Positions 9,443 through 18,020 of a DNA stretch of 64,000 nucleotides are shown one piece after another; position 1 is the first letter of the stretch; each line of letters begins with the position of its first letter. The notes below the pieces were generated by a model, which was given only the letters and a program-made list of their open reading frames with translations, made no database searches and was not told the origin of the DNA. This stretch comes from Arachidicoccus rhizosphaerae (lineage in GTDB: Bacteria; Bacteroidota; Bacteroidia; Chitinophagales; Chitinophagaceae). The stretch lies in the NCBI RefSeq assembly GCF_900107765.1, contig NZ_FNQY01000006.1, positions 1 through 64,000 on the forward strand, in the 5' to 3' direction. The position numbers and the translations under genes are program-made.

Positions 9443-10279
9443 TTATTTCTTTTTGGATTCAAAAAGCTGATTAACATCTGTTGCTGAGAATTGTTTGACA
9501 TCAATGTCGGTTGAGACTTTGGTATACACGGCGCTGATAAAAATGCTGTTCAGGGCACTGAATACGGAAGAAGTCAAAACCATGCCTAATATAAAAAGAG
9601 CGATGCCCAGATAGATATTGGCCAGACCCACGATAAAACTAACTAATAAAAACACAACCACTGCACATAGCTGTAAAATACCAAAGCTAAAGCCAGCCGT
9701 CAGGCTCTCACCCCAGAGTTTTTTCATCATGGAAATGGATTCTTTTAAAGCATTCCAGGGTGTTTTATTTTCATAGGCCAGAATAGGCACTACGAAAAAA
9801 GTAGAAACGCCCCAGGCTATCCCTAAGAACCCTACCAGAATTTTGCCCAGCTTGCCCACATTATCCTGAATGATTTTTAAAATGAGCCCGACTGTGGAAG
9901 CAAACAGTGCCCAGGACAGGATATAGCCCAGACGACTGACGCTATATTTAATACCAATAGACAGGCTAACCTCTTTGTCTTCAAAATAAAGCCTGACGCA
10001 GTGCATCAGTGCGATATTGAAGAAAATGACTACCGTGTAACTGATCAGATAAATCAAAAACGTAAATGAATAGCGTTTGATGTAATGATCCGGGTCATTG
10101 AGCTGTTCAAAATGCCAGTTATTGAAGTAACCGAATCCGAATACAAAAGAGCTGATGATTATAAAAAGTGCGATGCAGGAAATCATTGGAAAAATGATTA
10201 GCTTCTTGTTGGACCTGAGTACTTCCAGGGAAAGCTCGCAGATTTTCCAGCCGTTTCTGACTTTGTCCATAAATCCCAT
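9443..10279 (-). CDS. Polytopic membrane protein, DUF6159-like
   Basis: A 278-residue inner-membrane protein with about six hydrophobic helices grouped in pairs. After a short amphipathic lead (FMDKVRNGWKICELSLEVLR) come paired hydrophobic segments such as LIIFPMISCIALFIIISSFV, a mid-section FFVVPILAYENKTPWNAL and a C-terminal cytoplasmic tail. This pattern (xxVPxLxxExxxxxxAxxxS) fits the DUF6159 group, whose biochemical role is not established. It is transcribed alone from a -7-like element at 10323-10330 and shares a bidirectional terminator with the convergent XRE operon. Confidence 0.7.
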   Translation of the reverse strand: MGFMDKVRNGWKICELSLEVLRSNKKLIIFPMISCIALFIIISSFVFGFGYFNNWHFEQLNDPDHYIKRYSFTFLIYLISYTVVIFFNIALMHCVRLYFEDKEVSLSIGIKYSVSRLGYILSWALFASTVGLILKIIQDNVGKLGKILVGFLGIAWGVSTFFVVPILAYENKTPWNALKESISMMKKLWGESLTAGFSFGILQLCAVVVFLLVSFIVGLANIYLGIALFILGMVLTSSVFSALNSIFISAVYTKVSTDIDVKQFSATDVNQLFESKKK

Positions 10280-10322
10280 AAGATGAAAATTTAAAAGGTT
10301 CGTAATAAATGCAGTTCCATAT

Positions 10323-10330
10323 CAAATATA
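10323..10330 (-). promoter_or_regulatory. -7 element for the DUF6159-like gene
   Basis: The minus strand reads TATATTTG, a full match to TAnnTTTG, about 43 bp upstream of the ATG. No clear -33 element at the right distance. Confidence 0.35.
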
Positions 10331-10431
10331 GAATAAATTTTGAGTGTCAGTATTTTATATCCGTTATTTTTGATTTAGCAATCTGCCGCCATCAGTCAAA
10401 ATGAGCGAAACCGGACATCAGACTGTTCGGT

Positions 10432-10462
10432 TTTGTGACAGTATATATAATCGTTAGTTTTG
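10432..10462 (+). promoter_or_regulatory. Bacteroidota promoter for the FtsX-type permease
   Basis: TTTG (10432-10435), 19-bp spacer, TAGTTTTG (10455-10462). Predicted start near 10469, leaving a leader of about 65 nt. Confidence 0.6.
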
Positions 10463-10532
10463 TAAGTTGTTGATAATTAATATTTTATTATAATGGCATT
10501 TTGTTGGAGACCTGTATATATCAAAAAAATGT

Positions 10533-12905
10533 ATGTATTTACTGATTAACAATATAAAAGTTGCGTGGCGTAACCTGAAGGCGCACAGGGTTTACGGTCT
10601 TTTAAATATAGCGGGGCTGACCATCGGCATTGCCACCAGTATTTTGGTACTGATTTGGGTGCATTATCAGTTTAGTTTTGACCGGTTCCATGAGCAGTAC
10701 GCTTCCATCTACAGGCTGAATACCACCATCGGTTCGGAAGACGGACCCGTGACATGGGACCAGGGCCCCAGTGGGTTGTCCGTTCTGACAAAAGGAGCTT
10801 CGGGGATCAAACAGGTCATTCGTATGAAATCATGGGATGACCAGAATATTTCCAACTATGATAAATCAAAGATTTTTGACGGCAACCATATCGCCTATAC
10901 GGATCCGGATATATTGAAGGTTTTCGATTTTCCATTACTGTATGGGAACAAAGAAAGTTTTCTGAAAGATATCAATGCGGCGGCCATTACGCAGGATCTT
11001 GCCATCAGACTGTTTGGCAGCGCTAGTGTGCTGGGAAAGAAGATTCGCTATTTTGGAGATATTTATACGGTAGAGGCCGTTTTGAAAGATTTCCCTAAAA
11101 ATTCTACTTTACAATACACTGCTTTTTTCCCGATGAGCGCTTTTTCAAGAAGAATGATGGCGCAGGGTTATATTCATCATCCGGATTACCTGGATGAGAC
11201 CCTGGATAATATCAATTTTAATGACTATTTATTATTGGATCCTCAGGTAAAACCACAGGCCATTGCTTCAGTTATTTCGCAAAACTATGCCAGGCAAAAG
11301 GATCAGTCCATGCGTTTTTCCCTGCAACCTTTAAAAGACCTGCACCTGGTCTCAGCGGATGGCAACCCTTCAGATCTTAGAATCGTGCAGATGCTGCTAT
11401 TAGTGGCCATCGTCATCCTGGTTGTGGCCTGTATCAATTATATGAACCTGACCACGGCCCGGTCTCTGACCAGAGTGAAAGAGGTGGCGGTGCGCAGGAT
11501 GAATGGCGCCAATAAGTCGCAGCTCTTTAATATGTTTATGACAGAAGCGGGTATCGTTTTTTTGATAGCAACGGCCTTTTCTCTTGTATTGGTGTATAGC
11601 CTGCTGCCTTATGTGAGCCGCTTTACGGGTGCCTGGCTAAGCGTGGTTGAGGGAGATGCTGTGACGCTACTGATGATCACGGCTGTCTTGATAAGCACTT
11701 TACTGCTGGCCACCGTTTTCCCGGCTTATTTATTGTCGGGTCTTGGAACCGTATCAGGTTTAAAAGGTGGGGTGAAGGAAGGCCGGTACGCCGTCCTACG
11801 AAAAGCGCTGGTCATCCTTCAGTTTGGCGCCACCTTTATTCTGCTTATGGGCGCCATAGTCGTCCATAAACAGATGCATTTTCTGAGTACGAAAGATATT
11901 GGATTTGACAGGAGCTATGCCTTTGTGGCACCGATGACCAATAACATGGTGGATAAAGGGGACGAGTTGGAAGCCGAACTGCTGAAAAATCCGGCTATAC
12001 AGGGCGTTGGAGTAGCAGACGTATATGATCTGTCCGGTGTTCAAAACTCAACAAGCGACGTCATCTGGCCAGGAAAGCCAGATAACGATAAAACGCTTTT
12101 TACCGGGATGTCCGGTGATAAAGCCTTTATAGATATGATGAAGTTTCATTTTGTCGCGGGAGGCAATTTTACCGGCGATGCATCAGACAGTAATAAATTT
12201 ATTGTAAACGAGGCCGCTGCCAAACGTATGGCGCTCCGGGTCCCCTATGTGGGTCAGAAGATCAGTTACGCAGGGGTGAATGGAGAACTGATCGGGGTGG
12301 TAAGGGATTTTAACTATGCACCGCTGACCCAGAAAATCGGCCCACTGATTATGGATAGCCGTGGATTTAAAAATATTCTGTATGTGCGTACAACTGCCGG
12401 AACTGCCAGCTCAGCCATTCAGCAGACTGAAAGACTTTATAAAGCGTATTCAGGTAACGCGCCTTTTTCCTATAGCTTTCTGGATAAGCGTTTTGCGGAA
12501 AAATACGAGGCGGAGCAAAGAGCAGGCAGTTTATTGAATGCTTTTTCGGTAGTAGCCCTGATCATTTCCTGCATGGGATTATTTGGACTGGCTTTGTATA
12601 CGGCAGAAGTGAAGCGAAAGGAAATAGGCATCAGAAAGGTGCTGGGGGCCAATATTAAAAGCATCATCGGCCTGATTACCGGTCAGTTTTTACGGTTGGT
12701 GTTTTTAGGGGTACTGATCGGCATGCCGGTGGCTTATCTGATTACAGCCCGCTGGCAAAACCACTTCGCCTATAAGGCGTCTGTCGGCGTATTTAGTTTC
12801 CTAGCCGGGGCCTTAACTATTGTTGGCATAACCATATTGACCGTTTTGTTTATTGCCATTAAATCTGCCACGGTAAACCCTGTCAATAGTTTAAAATCGG
12901 AATAA
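10533..12905 (+). CDS. MacB/FtsX-type ABC transporter permease
   Basis: A 790-residue inner-membrane permease made of two MacB_PCD-FtsX halves. An N-terminal membrane anchor (WRNLKAHRVYGLLNIAGLTI) leads into a periplasmic domain, then an FtsX block of three helices (from about residue 285). A central anchor (ALVILQFGATFILLMGAIVV) and second periplasmic domain follow, then a C-terminal FtsX block containing EVKRKEIGIRKVLGA, the conserved coupling segment. Such eight-helix proteins work with an ATPase in mechanotransmission or export of peptides, lipids or antimicrobials. No ATPase gene is adjacent, so it is an orphan permease here. It has its own promoter. Confidence 0.88.
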   Translation: MYLLINNIKVAWRNLKAHRVYGLLNIAGLTIGIATSILVLIWVHYQFSFDRFHEQYASIYRLNTTIGSEDGPVTWDQGPSGLSVLTKGASGIKQVIRMKSWDDQNISNYDKSKIFDGNHIAYTDPDILKVFDFPLLYGNKESFLKDINAAAITQDLAIRLFGSASVLGKKIRYFGDIYTVEAVLKDFPKNSTLQYTAFFPMSAFSRRMMAQGYIHHPDYLDETLDNINFNDYLLLDPQVKPQAIASVISQNYARQKDQSMRFSLQPLKDLHLVSADGNPSDLRIVQMLLLVAIVILVVACINYMNLTTARSLTRVKEVAVRRMNGANKSQLFNMFMTEAGIVFLIATAFSLVLVYSLLPYVSRFTGAWLSVVEGDAVTLLMITAVLISTLLLATVFPAYLLSGLGTVSGLKGGVKEGRYAVLRKALVILQFGATFILLMGAIVVHKQMHFLSTKDIGFDRSYAFVAPMTNNMVDKGDELEAELLKNPAIQGVGVADVYDLSGVQNSTSDVIWPGKPDNDKTLFTGMSGDKAFIDMMKFHFVAGGNFTGDASDSNKFIVNEAAAKRMALRVPYVGQKISYAGVNGELIGVVRDFNYAPLTQKIGPLIMDSRGFKNILYVRTTAGTASSAIQQTERLYKAYSGNAPFSYSFLDKRFAEKYEAEQRAGSLLNAFSVVALIISCMGLFGLALYTAEVKRKEIGIRKVLGANIKSIIGLITGQFLRLVFLGVLIGMPVAYLITARWQNHFAYKASVGVFSFLAGALTIVGITILTVLFIAIKSATVNPVNSLKSE

Positions 12906-12927
12906 TCCAGGTAAGCGAAACGATCAT

Positions 12928-13431
12928 TTATAACCTGAGCTGCATATCATGCCAGACCGCCCCGCCGTGATTAGACTGACTGATGCCTGCATCCCGGAAT
13001 CCGAACTTTTGATAATATTTTACCAGGTGTTCTTTACAGGTGAGCGTAATGCTGGTCTTTGCGGTAGCGGTGGAATCAGCAATCAGGTGATAAATCAACT
13101 GAGCGGCAATTCCTCTATTTCTGAAAGCAGGGGACACGGCCAGCCCGAAAACAGATTGCCACTCACCCTTATTGTCGTGCAAGGAGGCGTTTTCAAACAT
13201 CTGGTCCTCTATTTTATCAAGACCAGTTACCATACCATTGATAAATCCGGCGATGACCGGCTCGTCTTTTATGGTATCATCCATCTCCATCACCCAAAAA
13301 TGATCAGCAAATACCTGTAGACGTGCCAAAAGTCGTTCATAGCTGGCGGCTTCTGCCTGCGGAAAACTCTCGGTTTCAATTTGGTGGATAGCGTCCAGGT
13401 CTTTCAGTGTTGCGGTTCTGATGGTCGTCAT
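12928..13431 (-). CDS. GNAT-family N-acetyltransferase
   Basis: A 167-residue cytoplasmic enzyme of the Gcn5-related fold. The acetyl-CoA site is visible as LAVSPAFRNRGIAAQLIYHL (motif A, V..RxxGIA) around residues 96-116, and the C-terminal KEHLVKYYQKFGFRDAGIS is the usual YxKxGF element. The lead IRTATLKDLDAIHQIETESF recalls arylalkylamine acetyltransferase-like members. Acceptor unknown. It converges on the upstream permease gene with a 22-bp gap, so the two probably share transcription end signals. Confidence 0.85.
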   Translation of the reverse strand: MTTIRTATLKDLDAIHQIETESFPQAEAASYERLLARLQVFADHFWVMEMDDTIKDEPVIAGFINGMVTGLDKIEDQMFENASLHDNKGEWQSVFGLAVSPAFRNRGIAAQLIYHLIADSTATAKTSITLTCKEHLVKYYQKFGFRDAGISQSNHGGAVWHDMQLRL

Positions 13432-13661
13432 TATCTGGTAAGTTGCACCCTGTTGTCTTTAGACAGGGCGATTGTAAAAATAGGGATTATCTGTGCAGTA
13501 AGAGCGGGCTTATCTCTACCTGCACCCCGGCAAAAATACCAAATGTTATGGTTGCAAAAAGGGGATGGGATTACAGGTTACTATTCCAATAAGCAGGTAT
13601 CCGGTTTTTCTTTATGAGGAGGCTTTAGCCTTTTTAATCGTCGTTTATAGGCCTTTATAAA

Positions 13662-13702
13662 TTAAATTTACCCCCGTACTGCCAAAATCGTTAAATTTAC
13701 CC
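13662..13702. repeat. Direct repeat TTAAATTTACCC ahead of alanine dehydrogenase
   Basis: TTAAATTTACCC occurs at 13662-13673 and again at 13691-13702, a 29-bp period, ending 15 bp before the ald start. It could be a tandem regulator site or a chance repeat in AT-rich DNA. Confidence 0.4.
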
Positions 13703-13717
13703 ACCGAAAAGTAAAGG

Positions 13718-14935
13718 ATGGCAGCATCAAAACCCGTTATAACGACCGCTTTCAGTTATGAAACTCTGGAAGAAACCCTGGACATTAGAAGAAAAAGTGC
13801 CCGGTTAGCTATCGGCATCCCAAAAGAAGATGCCTTCCAGGAAGACCGTATTGCGCTGATTCCGGAGGCGGTCAGCGTGCTGGTAGGCAATGGTCATAGC
13901 GTGGTGATTCAATCCAAAGCGGGGGAGGGTAGCAAATTCAGCGACAAGGATTATAGTGAGGCCGGCGCCAGGATTACCCACGATCCGGATGAAGTTTTTA
14001 AACAGCCAATGCTGATTAAAAGTGCGCCCATCACCATGTCCGATCTGCCCAAACTTCAAAAAGGGCAGATAATTATGAGCCCGCTGAACCATTCTCTGAT
14101 AAAAAAAGAGATTTTGGAAGAGCTGTCCAGAAAAAAAATTACCACCCTGGGATTTGAAATGCTGAAAGACGACAGCGGTACTTTCCCCATTGTTCGTTCC
14201 ATGAGTGAGATCGCCGGCAGTGCCGCCATGCTGTTAGCGGGTCAGTTTCTGGCCTGTTCCAATAATGGCAAAGGGGTACTACTGGGCGGCATCAGCGGTA
14301 TCCCGCCCACTAAGGTCATTATCATCGGAGCCGGGGTGGTCGGAGAATTTGCCACCCGCACGGCGCTCGCCCTGGGGGCTTCCGTGAAAGTCTTTGATAA
14401 CAATGTCTACCGCCTTAAAAGATTACAGAATAACCTGGGATTCAGGGTCTGGACCAGTGTCATTGAACCGAAAATCCTGGCTAAACAGCTGAAGACCTGT
14501 GAAGTGGCCGTAGGAGCTCTTTCCAGTGAAAAAGGCCGGGTCCCGATAGTGGTGACAGAGAGCATGGTGGCTAAAATGCGGCCGGGCAGCGTTATTTTAG
14601 ATGTCTGTATTGACCGGGGAGGCTGTTTTGAAACCAGCGAATTGACCTCTCATGAAAAACCGGTCTTCAGAAAGCATGATGTGATTCATTACTGTGTGCC
14701 CAATATTGCCAGCGGCTTTGCCCGAACGGCTAGCCATGCTATCTCTAATGTGCTGATGCCCATGCTTTTAAAAATTGCAGATGAGGGCGGACTGGATTCA
14801 ATCCTATGGCATAATTTCAATTTAAGAAACGGGATTTATATGTTTAAAGGCCAGGTCACCAATTTCTATCTGAGTGAACGCTTTAACCTTAAATATACAG
14901 ATCTGAACCTGCTGCTGGCCACCAGCAGGCGCTAA
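13718..14935 (+). CDS. ald: Alanine dehydrogenase / PNT-family enzyme
   Basis: NAD-dependent deamination of L-alanine to pyruvate. The N-terminal AlaDH/PNT domain contains IGIPKEDAFQEDRIALIPEA (about residues 32-51), and Lys101 and His125 (SPLNHSLI) sit where the family's substrate-binding Lys and catalytic His are expected. The NAD-binding Rossmann motif is GAGVVG at 204-209. The 405 residues exceed the usual 370 mainly through an N-terminal lead of about 25 residues and a C-terminal extension. It is a divergent member, so oxidoreductases of the same fold, such as transhydrogenase-alpha-like proteins, remain possible. Monocistronic, followed by a hairpin at 14948-14973. Confidence 0.82.
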   Translation: MAASKPVITTAFSYETLEETLDIRRKSARLAIGIPKEDAFQEDRIALIPEAVSVLVGNGHSVVIQSKAGEGSKFSDKDYSEAGARITHDPDEVFKQPMLIKSAPITMSDLPKLQKGQIIMSPLNHSLIKKEILEELSRKKITTLGFEMLKDDSGTFPIVRSMSEIAGSAAMLLAGQFLACSNNGKGVLLGGISGIPPTKVIIIGAGVVGEFATRTALALGASVKVFDNNVYRLKRLQNNLGFRVWTSVIEPKILAKQLKTCEVAVGALSSEKGRVPIVVTESMVAKMRPGSVILDVCIDRGGCFETSELTSHEKPVFRKHDVIHYCVPNIASGFARTASHAISNVLMPMLLKIADEGGLDSILWHNFNLRNGIYMFKGQVTNFYLSERFNLKYTDLNLLLATSRR

Positions 14936-14947
14936 ACTTCCCTGATC

Positions 14948-14973
14948 AGTCTGGTTGATGGTTCAACCAGACT
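14948..14973 (+). terminator. Terminator-like hairpin after ald
   Basis: AGTCTGGTTGA and TCAACCAGACT form a perfect 11-bp stem with loop TGGT, 13 bp after the ald stop. There is no strong T-run after it, so termination may be partial. Confidence 0.5.
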
Positions 14974-15150
14974 CTCTAAAAGAATTTCTTCAGAATTTAA
15001 ACAAAATGCTAAAGTGGCGGTCAAATACCCCAGTTCTATGAAGCACCTTATGGATAGTCTCTATAAATCAGGACGCTTTTAGAATTATTCGCTATTTTGT
15101 GGCCGCAACTCCAACATGGAATTCCAACAAAAGGGGTTCAACTGAGTATT

Positions 15151-16443
15151 ATGATGAGAAAATGGTGTTTTTTGGTTTTAGGTCTTGGGATGTGCCTGAT
15201 AGTCAGAGCGCAAGGGGACTCTACGGCCTGGAACACCGCCTTTCAAAAGGCAAAAAATGACCTCAGAAGCCTGGCAGGACAGCCTGCCGAGGCTTATGTG
15301 TCAACCGGGCGTACCTTAGAGGAGCTGGCCGTACAGCAGCCGGGTAATCCGGAGGTCTGGTATTTTCTGGGAACAGCCATCGATAAGTTTAATACTTCCA
15401 GTCTGGAAAAACTGCATGCTTCTACCCTTGCACTTGCCAGACGTGCCTCCGACTGTTTTGTCAACAGCATAGACCTTTCCAGCAACAATAAGTATACAGG
15501 GGAAACCCTGCTCTTTGATCCCCACACAAAAATATTATCGGTCTGGGGTGCACAGGCGGAACGCTACCTGAGCGCAGGCAATAAAGACTCTGCCATCTGG
15601 TGTATGGAGCAGGCAAAAGTCTATGGCGGCATTAACGCCAGTGTGGAAGATTATTTTAAACAGGTGCTGGACGAGTGCACAGACAGCGCTTACCTGTTTG
15701 CCAACGGGGACGTCTATTTTTATTATATTTCTTATCTGCAACTGGTAAAAAATTATAAACCGCAGGTACACTGCATCAGCCTGAACTTCTTAAATACGCA
15801 GTGGTATCCGGAATATCTTCGTAAAAAAGGATCCTTGCAATTTGGTTTCGGAGCGGAAGATCTGGCTAAAATCAAATCCAGGAAGTGGAAACAGGAAGAA
15901 TTCACCATAAAAAATAAAGCAGGCATCGCAGGAGATACGGCTATCGTCTGGAAAGTGACCCCCAAAGAGGGAAGCTACATGCTGCGCAGCGATATCATTT
16001 TAAAGGATTTTTTGCAGGAAAACGGGTTCAAAAGTGACGTTTACTTCGCGGCCGACGTGCCTGACGAGATGCGCTTATATCTGGGAGTGGATAATTATGC
16101 CTCTCTGGAAGGCCTGACGCTAAAAATTGTTCCCAGCTGGCGGGCCACTTCCCTGACACGCCTGGAAAACCGCCTGGCTACCTTAAATGAACTGTCCATA
16201 GAGGATGACGGGGATTTTACTTATAATAAAGACAATATACAGGTCCTGAATAACTACCGGTTCGCCTATACAGCGGCAGCGGATCTGGCCATGAGCCAGA
16301 ATCAGCTGAAGGCTGCTGAGAATATCCTTTTATTTGAGGAGAAAAAATACCCAGAGACCTTACTTCCTTTCTATGCGGATGCTACCCGTAAATGGTTTGA
16401 CGGGTTTAAAGAGAAGATTTTAATGGCGGCTGCCGACCATTAG
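15151..16443 (+). CDS. Secreted TPR-type protein, similar to the DUF2723 soluble tail
   Basis: About 430 residues. The start is placed at ATG 15151 because a signal peptide begins there (RKWCFLVLGLGMCLIVRAQG); the frame stays open to 15097. Residues 30-170 look like helical TPR repeats (NPEVWYFLGTAIDKF, and later AIWCMEQAKVYGG). Then comes FANGDVYFYYISYLQLVKNY followed by LNFLNTQWYPEYLRKK, which resembles the soluble C-terminal region of Bacteroidota DUF2723 membrane proteins (NGDN...LWY..EV.GYR.DV..LN.SLLNT.WY). The membrane part is absent, so this would be a free-standing version. Function unknown; a cell-envelope role is plausible next to mreB. Confidence 0.6.
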   Translation: MMRKWCFLVLGLGMCLIVRAQGDSTAWNTAFQKAKNDLRSLAGQPAEAYVSTGRTLEELAVQQPGNPEVWYFLGTAIDKFNTSSLEKLHASTLALARRASDCFVNSIDLSSNNKYTGETLLFDPHTKILSVWGAQAERYLSAGNKDSAIWCMEQAKVYGGINASVEDYFKQVLDECTDSAYLFANGDVYFYYISYLQLVKNYKPQVHCISLNFLNTQWYPEYLRKKGSLQFGFGAEDLAKIKSRKWKQEEFTIKNKAGIAGDTAIVWKVTPKEGSYMLRSDIILKDFLQENGFKSDVYFAADVPDEMRLYLGVDNYASLEGLTLKIVPSWRATSLTRLENRLATLNELSIEDDGDFTYNKDNIQVLNNYRFAYTAAADLAMSQNQLKAAENILLFEEKKYPETLLPFYADATRKWFDGFKEKILMAAADH

Positions 16444-16574
16444 AAAATTAAAATTTCCGCATCAAGAATAATCTGCTATTTTCGCTGCAAAATCTATGAA
16501 TCCGGACGCAGATGACGCCACGGTGTTAAAATAACGCAAACATTTATAAAGGAAAAATAATTCTAAAAATCTGT

Positions 16575-16606
16575 TTTGTTATTTCACTATATTTAGCGTC
16601 ACTTTG
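16575..16606 (+). promoter_or_regulatory. Promoter for mreB
   Basis: TTTG (16575-16578), 20-bp spacer, TCACTTTG (16599-16606; one mismatch to TAnnTTTG). Predicted start near 16613, leaving a leader of about 27 nt before the mreB ATG at 16640. Confidence 0.5.
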
Positions 16607-16639
16607 CACCTTCAACACATAAACGCAGCATAAAATCGC

Positions 16640-17665
16640 ATGGGACTTTTTAATTTTTTTACGCAGGAAATAGCGATGGACTTAGGCACCGCTAATACCT
16701 TAATTATTCATAATGAAGAAATTGTGGTAAATGAGCCCTCCATTGTGGCCCTGAATCGCAATAATCCTAAAGAAGTGCTGGCCGTTGGGAAACGTGCCTT
16801 GCTGATGCACGAAAAGACCCATGAAAGTATTCGAACCGTCCGTCCGTTAAAAGACGGGGTAATTGCCGACTTTAATGCCGCAGAGTTGATGATCCGGGAA
16901 ATGATCAAAATGATTCATCCCAAAAAACCACTGTTCCCCCCCAGCTGGCGGATGATGATCTGCATCCCGTCCAGTATCACGGAAGTAGAAAAAAGAGCGG
17001 TTCGCGACAGTGCGGAGCAGGCGGGTGCCAAAGAAGTTTATTTATTACATGAACCCATGGCTGCCGCCATCGGTATTGGTATCGATGTGGAAGAGCCTGT
17101 GGGTAATATGATTATTGATATTGGAGGTGGTACCACGGGTATTACCGTTATTGCCCTGGCTGGGATCGTCTGTGATCAGAGTATCCGTATTGCAGGGGAT
17201 GAGTTTACCGCAGATATTATGGAAGCACTCAGACGTTACCATAGCCTGCTGATTGGTGAGAGAACGGCTGAACAGATTAAAATTCAGCTGGGCGCCGCCA
17301 TGAAAGACCTGGATAATCCGCCCGATGATCTGCCGGTAAACGGCCGTGACCTGGTAACGGGCATCCCTAAACAGATTATGGTCAGCTACCAGGAAATTGC
17401 TGAAGCCCTGGATAAAAGCATATTCAAAATTGAAGAAGCCATATTAAAAGCCTTAGAAACGACGCCTCCTGAACTGGCAGCGGATATCTATCGCCGTGGA
17501 TTATATCTGACCGGTGGTGGAGCTTTGCTTCGCGGTTTGGATAAACGCCTGGGTCAGAAAATTAAATTACCGGTGCATATTGCGGACGATCCGTTGAAAA
17601 GCGTTGTTCGTGGCACGGGTATTGCCTTAAAGCACTACCAACGTTTTCCGTTTATTATGCGGTAG
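16640..17665 (+). CDS. mreB: Rod shape-determining protein MreB
   Basis: Bacterial actin that forms membrane-bound filaments and guides the elongation machinery. The 341-residue length is standard. Phosphate-1 motif is MDLGTANTLI near the start (residues 13-22), phosphate-2 is IDIGGGTTGITVIAL (about 155-169), and the adenosine motif is LTGGGALLRGLD near residue 290. The N-terminal FNFFTQEIA stretch resembles the amphipathic membrane anchor. It opens a same-strand series with mreC, mreD, mrdA and rodA, but a 355-bp gap with a strong hairpin separates it from mreC. Confidence 0.96.
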   Translation: MGLFNFFTQEIAMDLGTANTLIIHNEEIVVNEPSIVALNRNNPKEVLAVGKRALLMHEKTHESIRTVRPLKDGVIADFNAAELMIREMIKMIHPKKPLFPPSWRMMICIPSSITEVEKRAVRDSAEQAGAKEVYLLHEPMAAAIGIGIDVEEPVGNMIIDIGGGTTGITVIALAGIVCDQSIRIAGDEFTADIMEALRRYHSLLIGERTAEQIKIQLGAAMKDLDNPPDDLPVNGRDLVTGIPKQIMVSYQEIAEALDKSIFKIEEAILKALETTPPELAADIYRRGLYLTGGGALLRGLDKRLGQKIKLPVHIADDPLKSVVRGTGIALKHYQRFPFIMR

Positions 17666-18020
17666 TAAAACGGCCGGCGTTCCGGCGGCATATACCGCAG
17701 CGCTGTTGACAACAGATAAAAGGAAAAACTAAGTCGGACAGAAAAACAATTGGAATTTTTAAGAAGGCTCAATGGAGATGTCCATACACTAACAGGCAGG
17801 TCAAAAACCTGCCTGTTAGCTGAGGGCTACGGCCAGTATTACAATCAGGGTTTCAAGGTAATGGTCTCCCGTGCTTCTGACGGTTATTCAGATGACTGTA
17901 TAAGTTTTAAAGGAGCTGTTGATTGGAATTTGTATTTTTGGCCACTGATAATACCGCTATCAAAATAGGCAGGTATTATCTCCATAAACCGATACCCGTA
18001 TTTTTAAGACAAGGTAGGGC
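17666..18020 (+). other. mreB-mreC intergenic region with a strong hairpin
   Basis: Inverted repeat at 17789-17819: CTAACAGGCAGGT, loop CAAAA, ACCTGCCTGTTAG, a perfect 13-bp stem. There is no T-run after it, so it does not look like a simple terminator. A 72-codon frame runs through this region (17750-17968) but has no protein-like features. The hairpin could be a processing or attenuation site that sets MreB above MreC/MreD. Confidence 0.5.

Noticed and set aside
13381-13617. Plus-strand frame upstream of ald
   Set aside because: It overlaps the start of the GNAT gene on the other strand and reads as low-similarity antisense.
17750-17968. 72-codon frame between mreB and mreC as a gene
   Set aside because: It runs through a perfect hairpin, lacks family features and has no promoter or good start.
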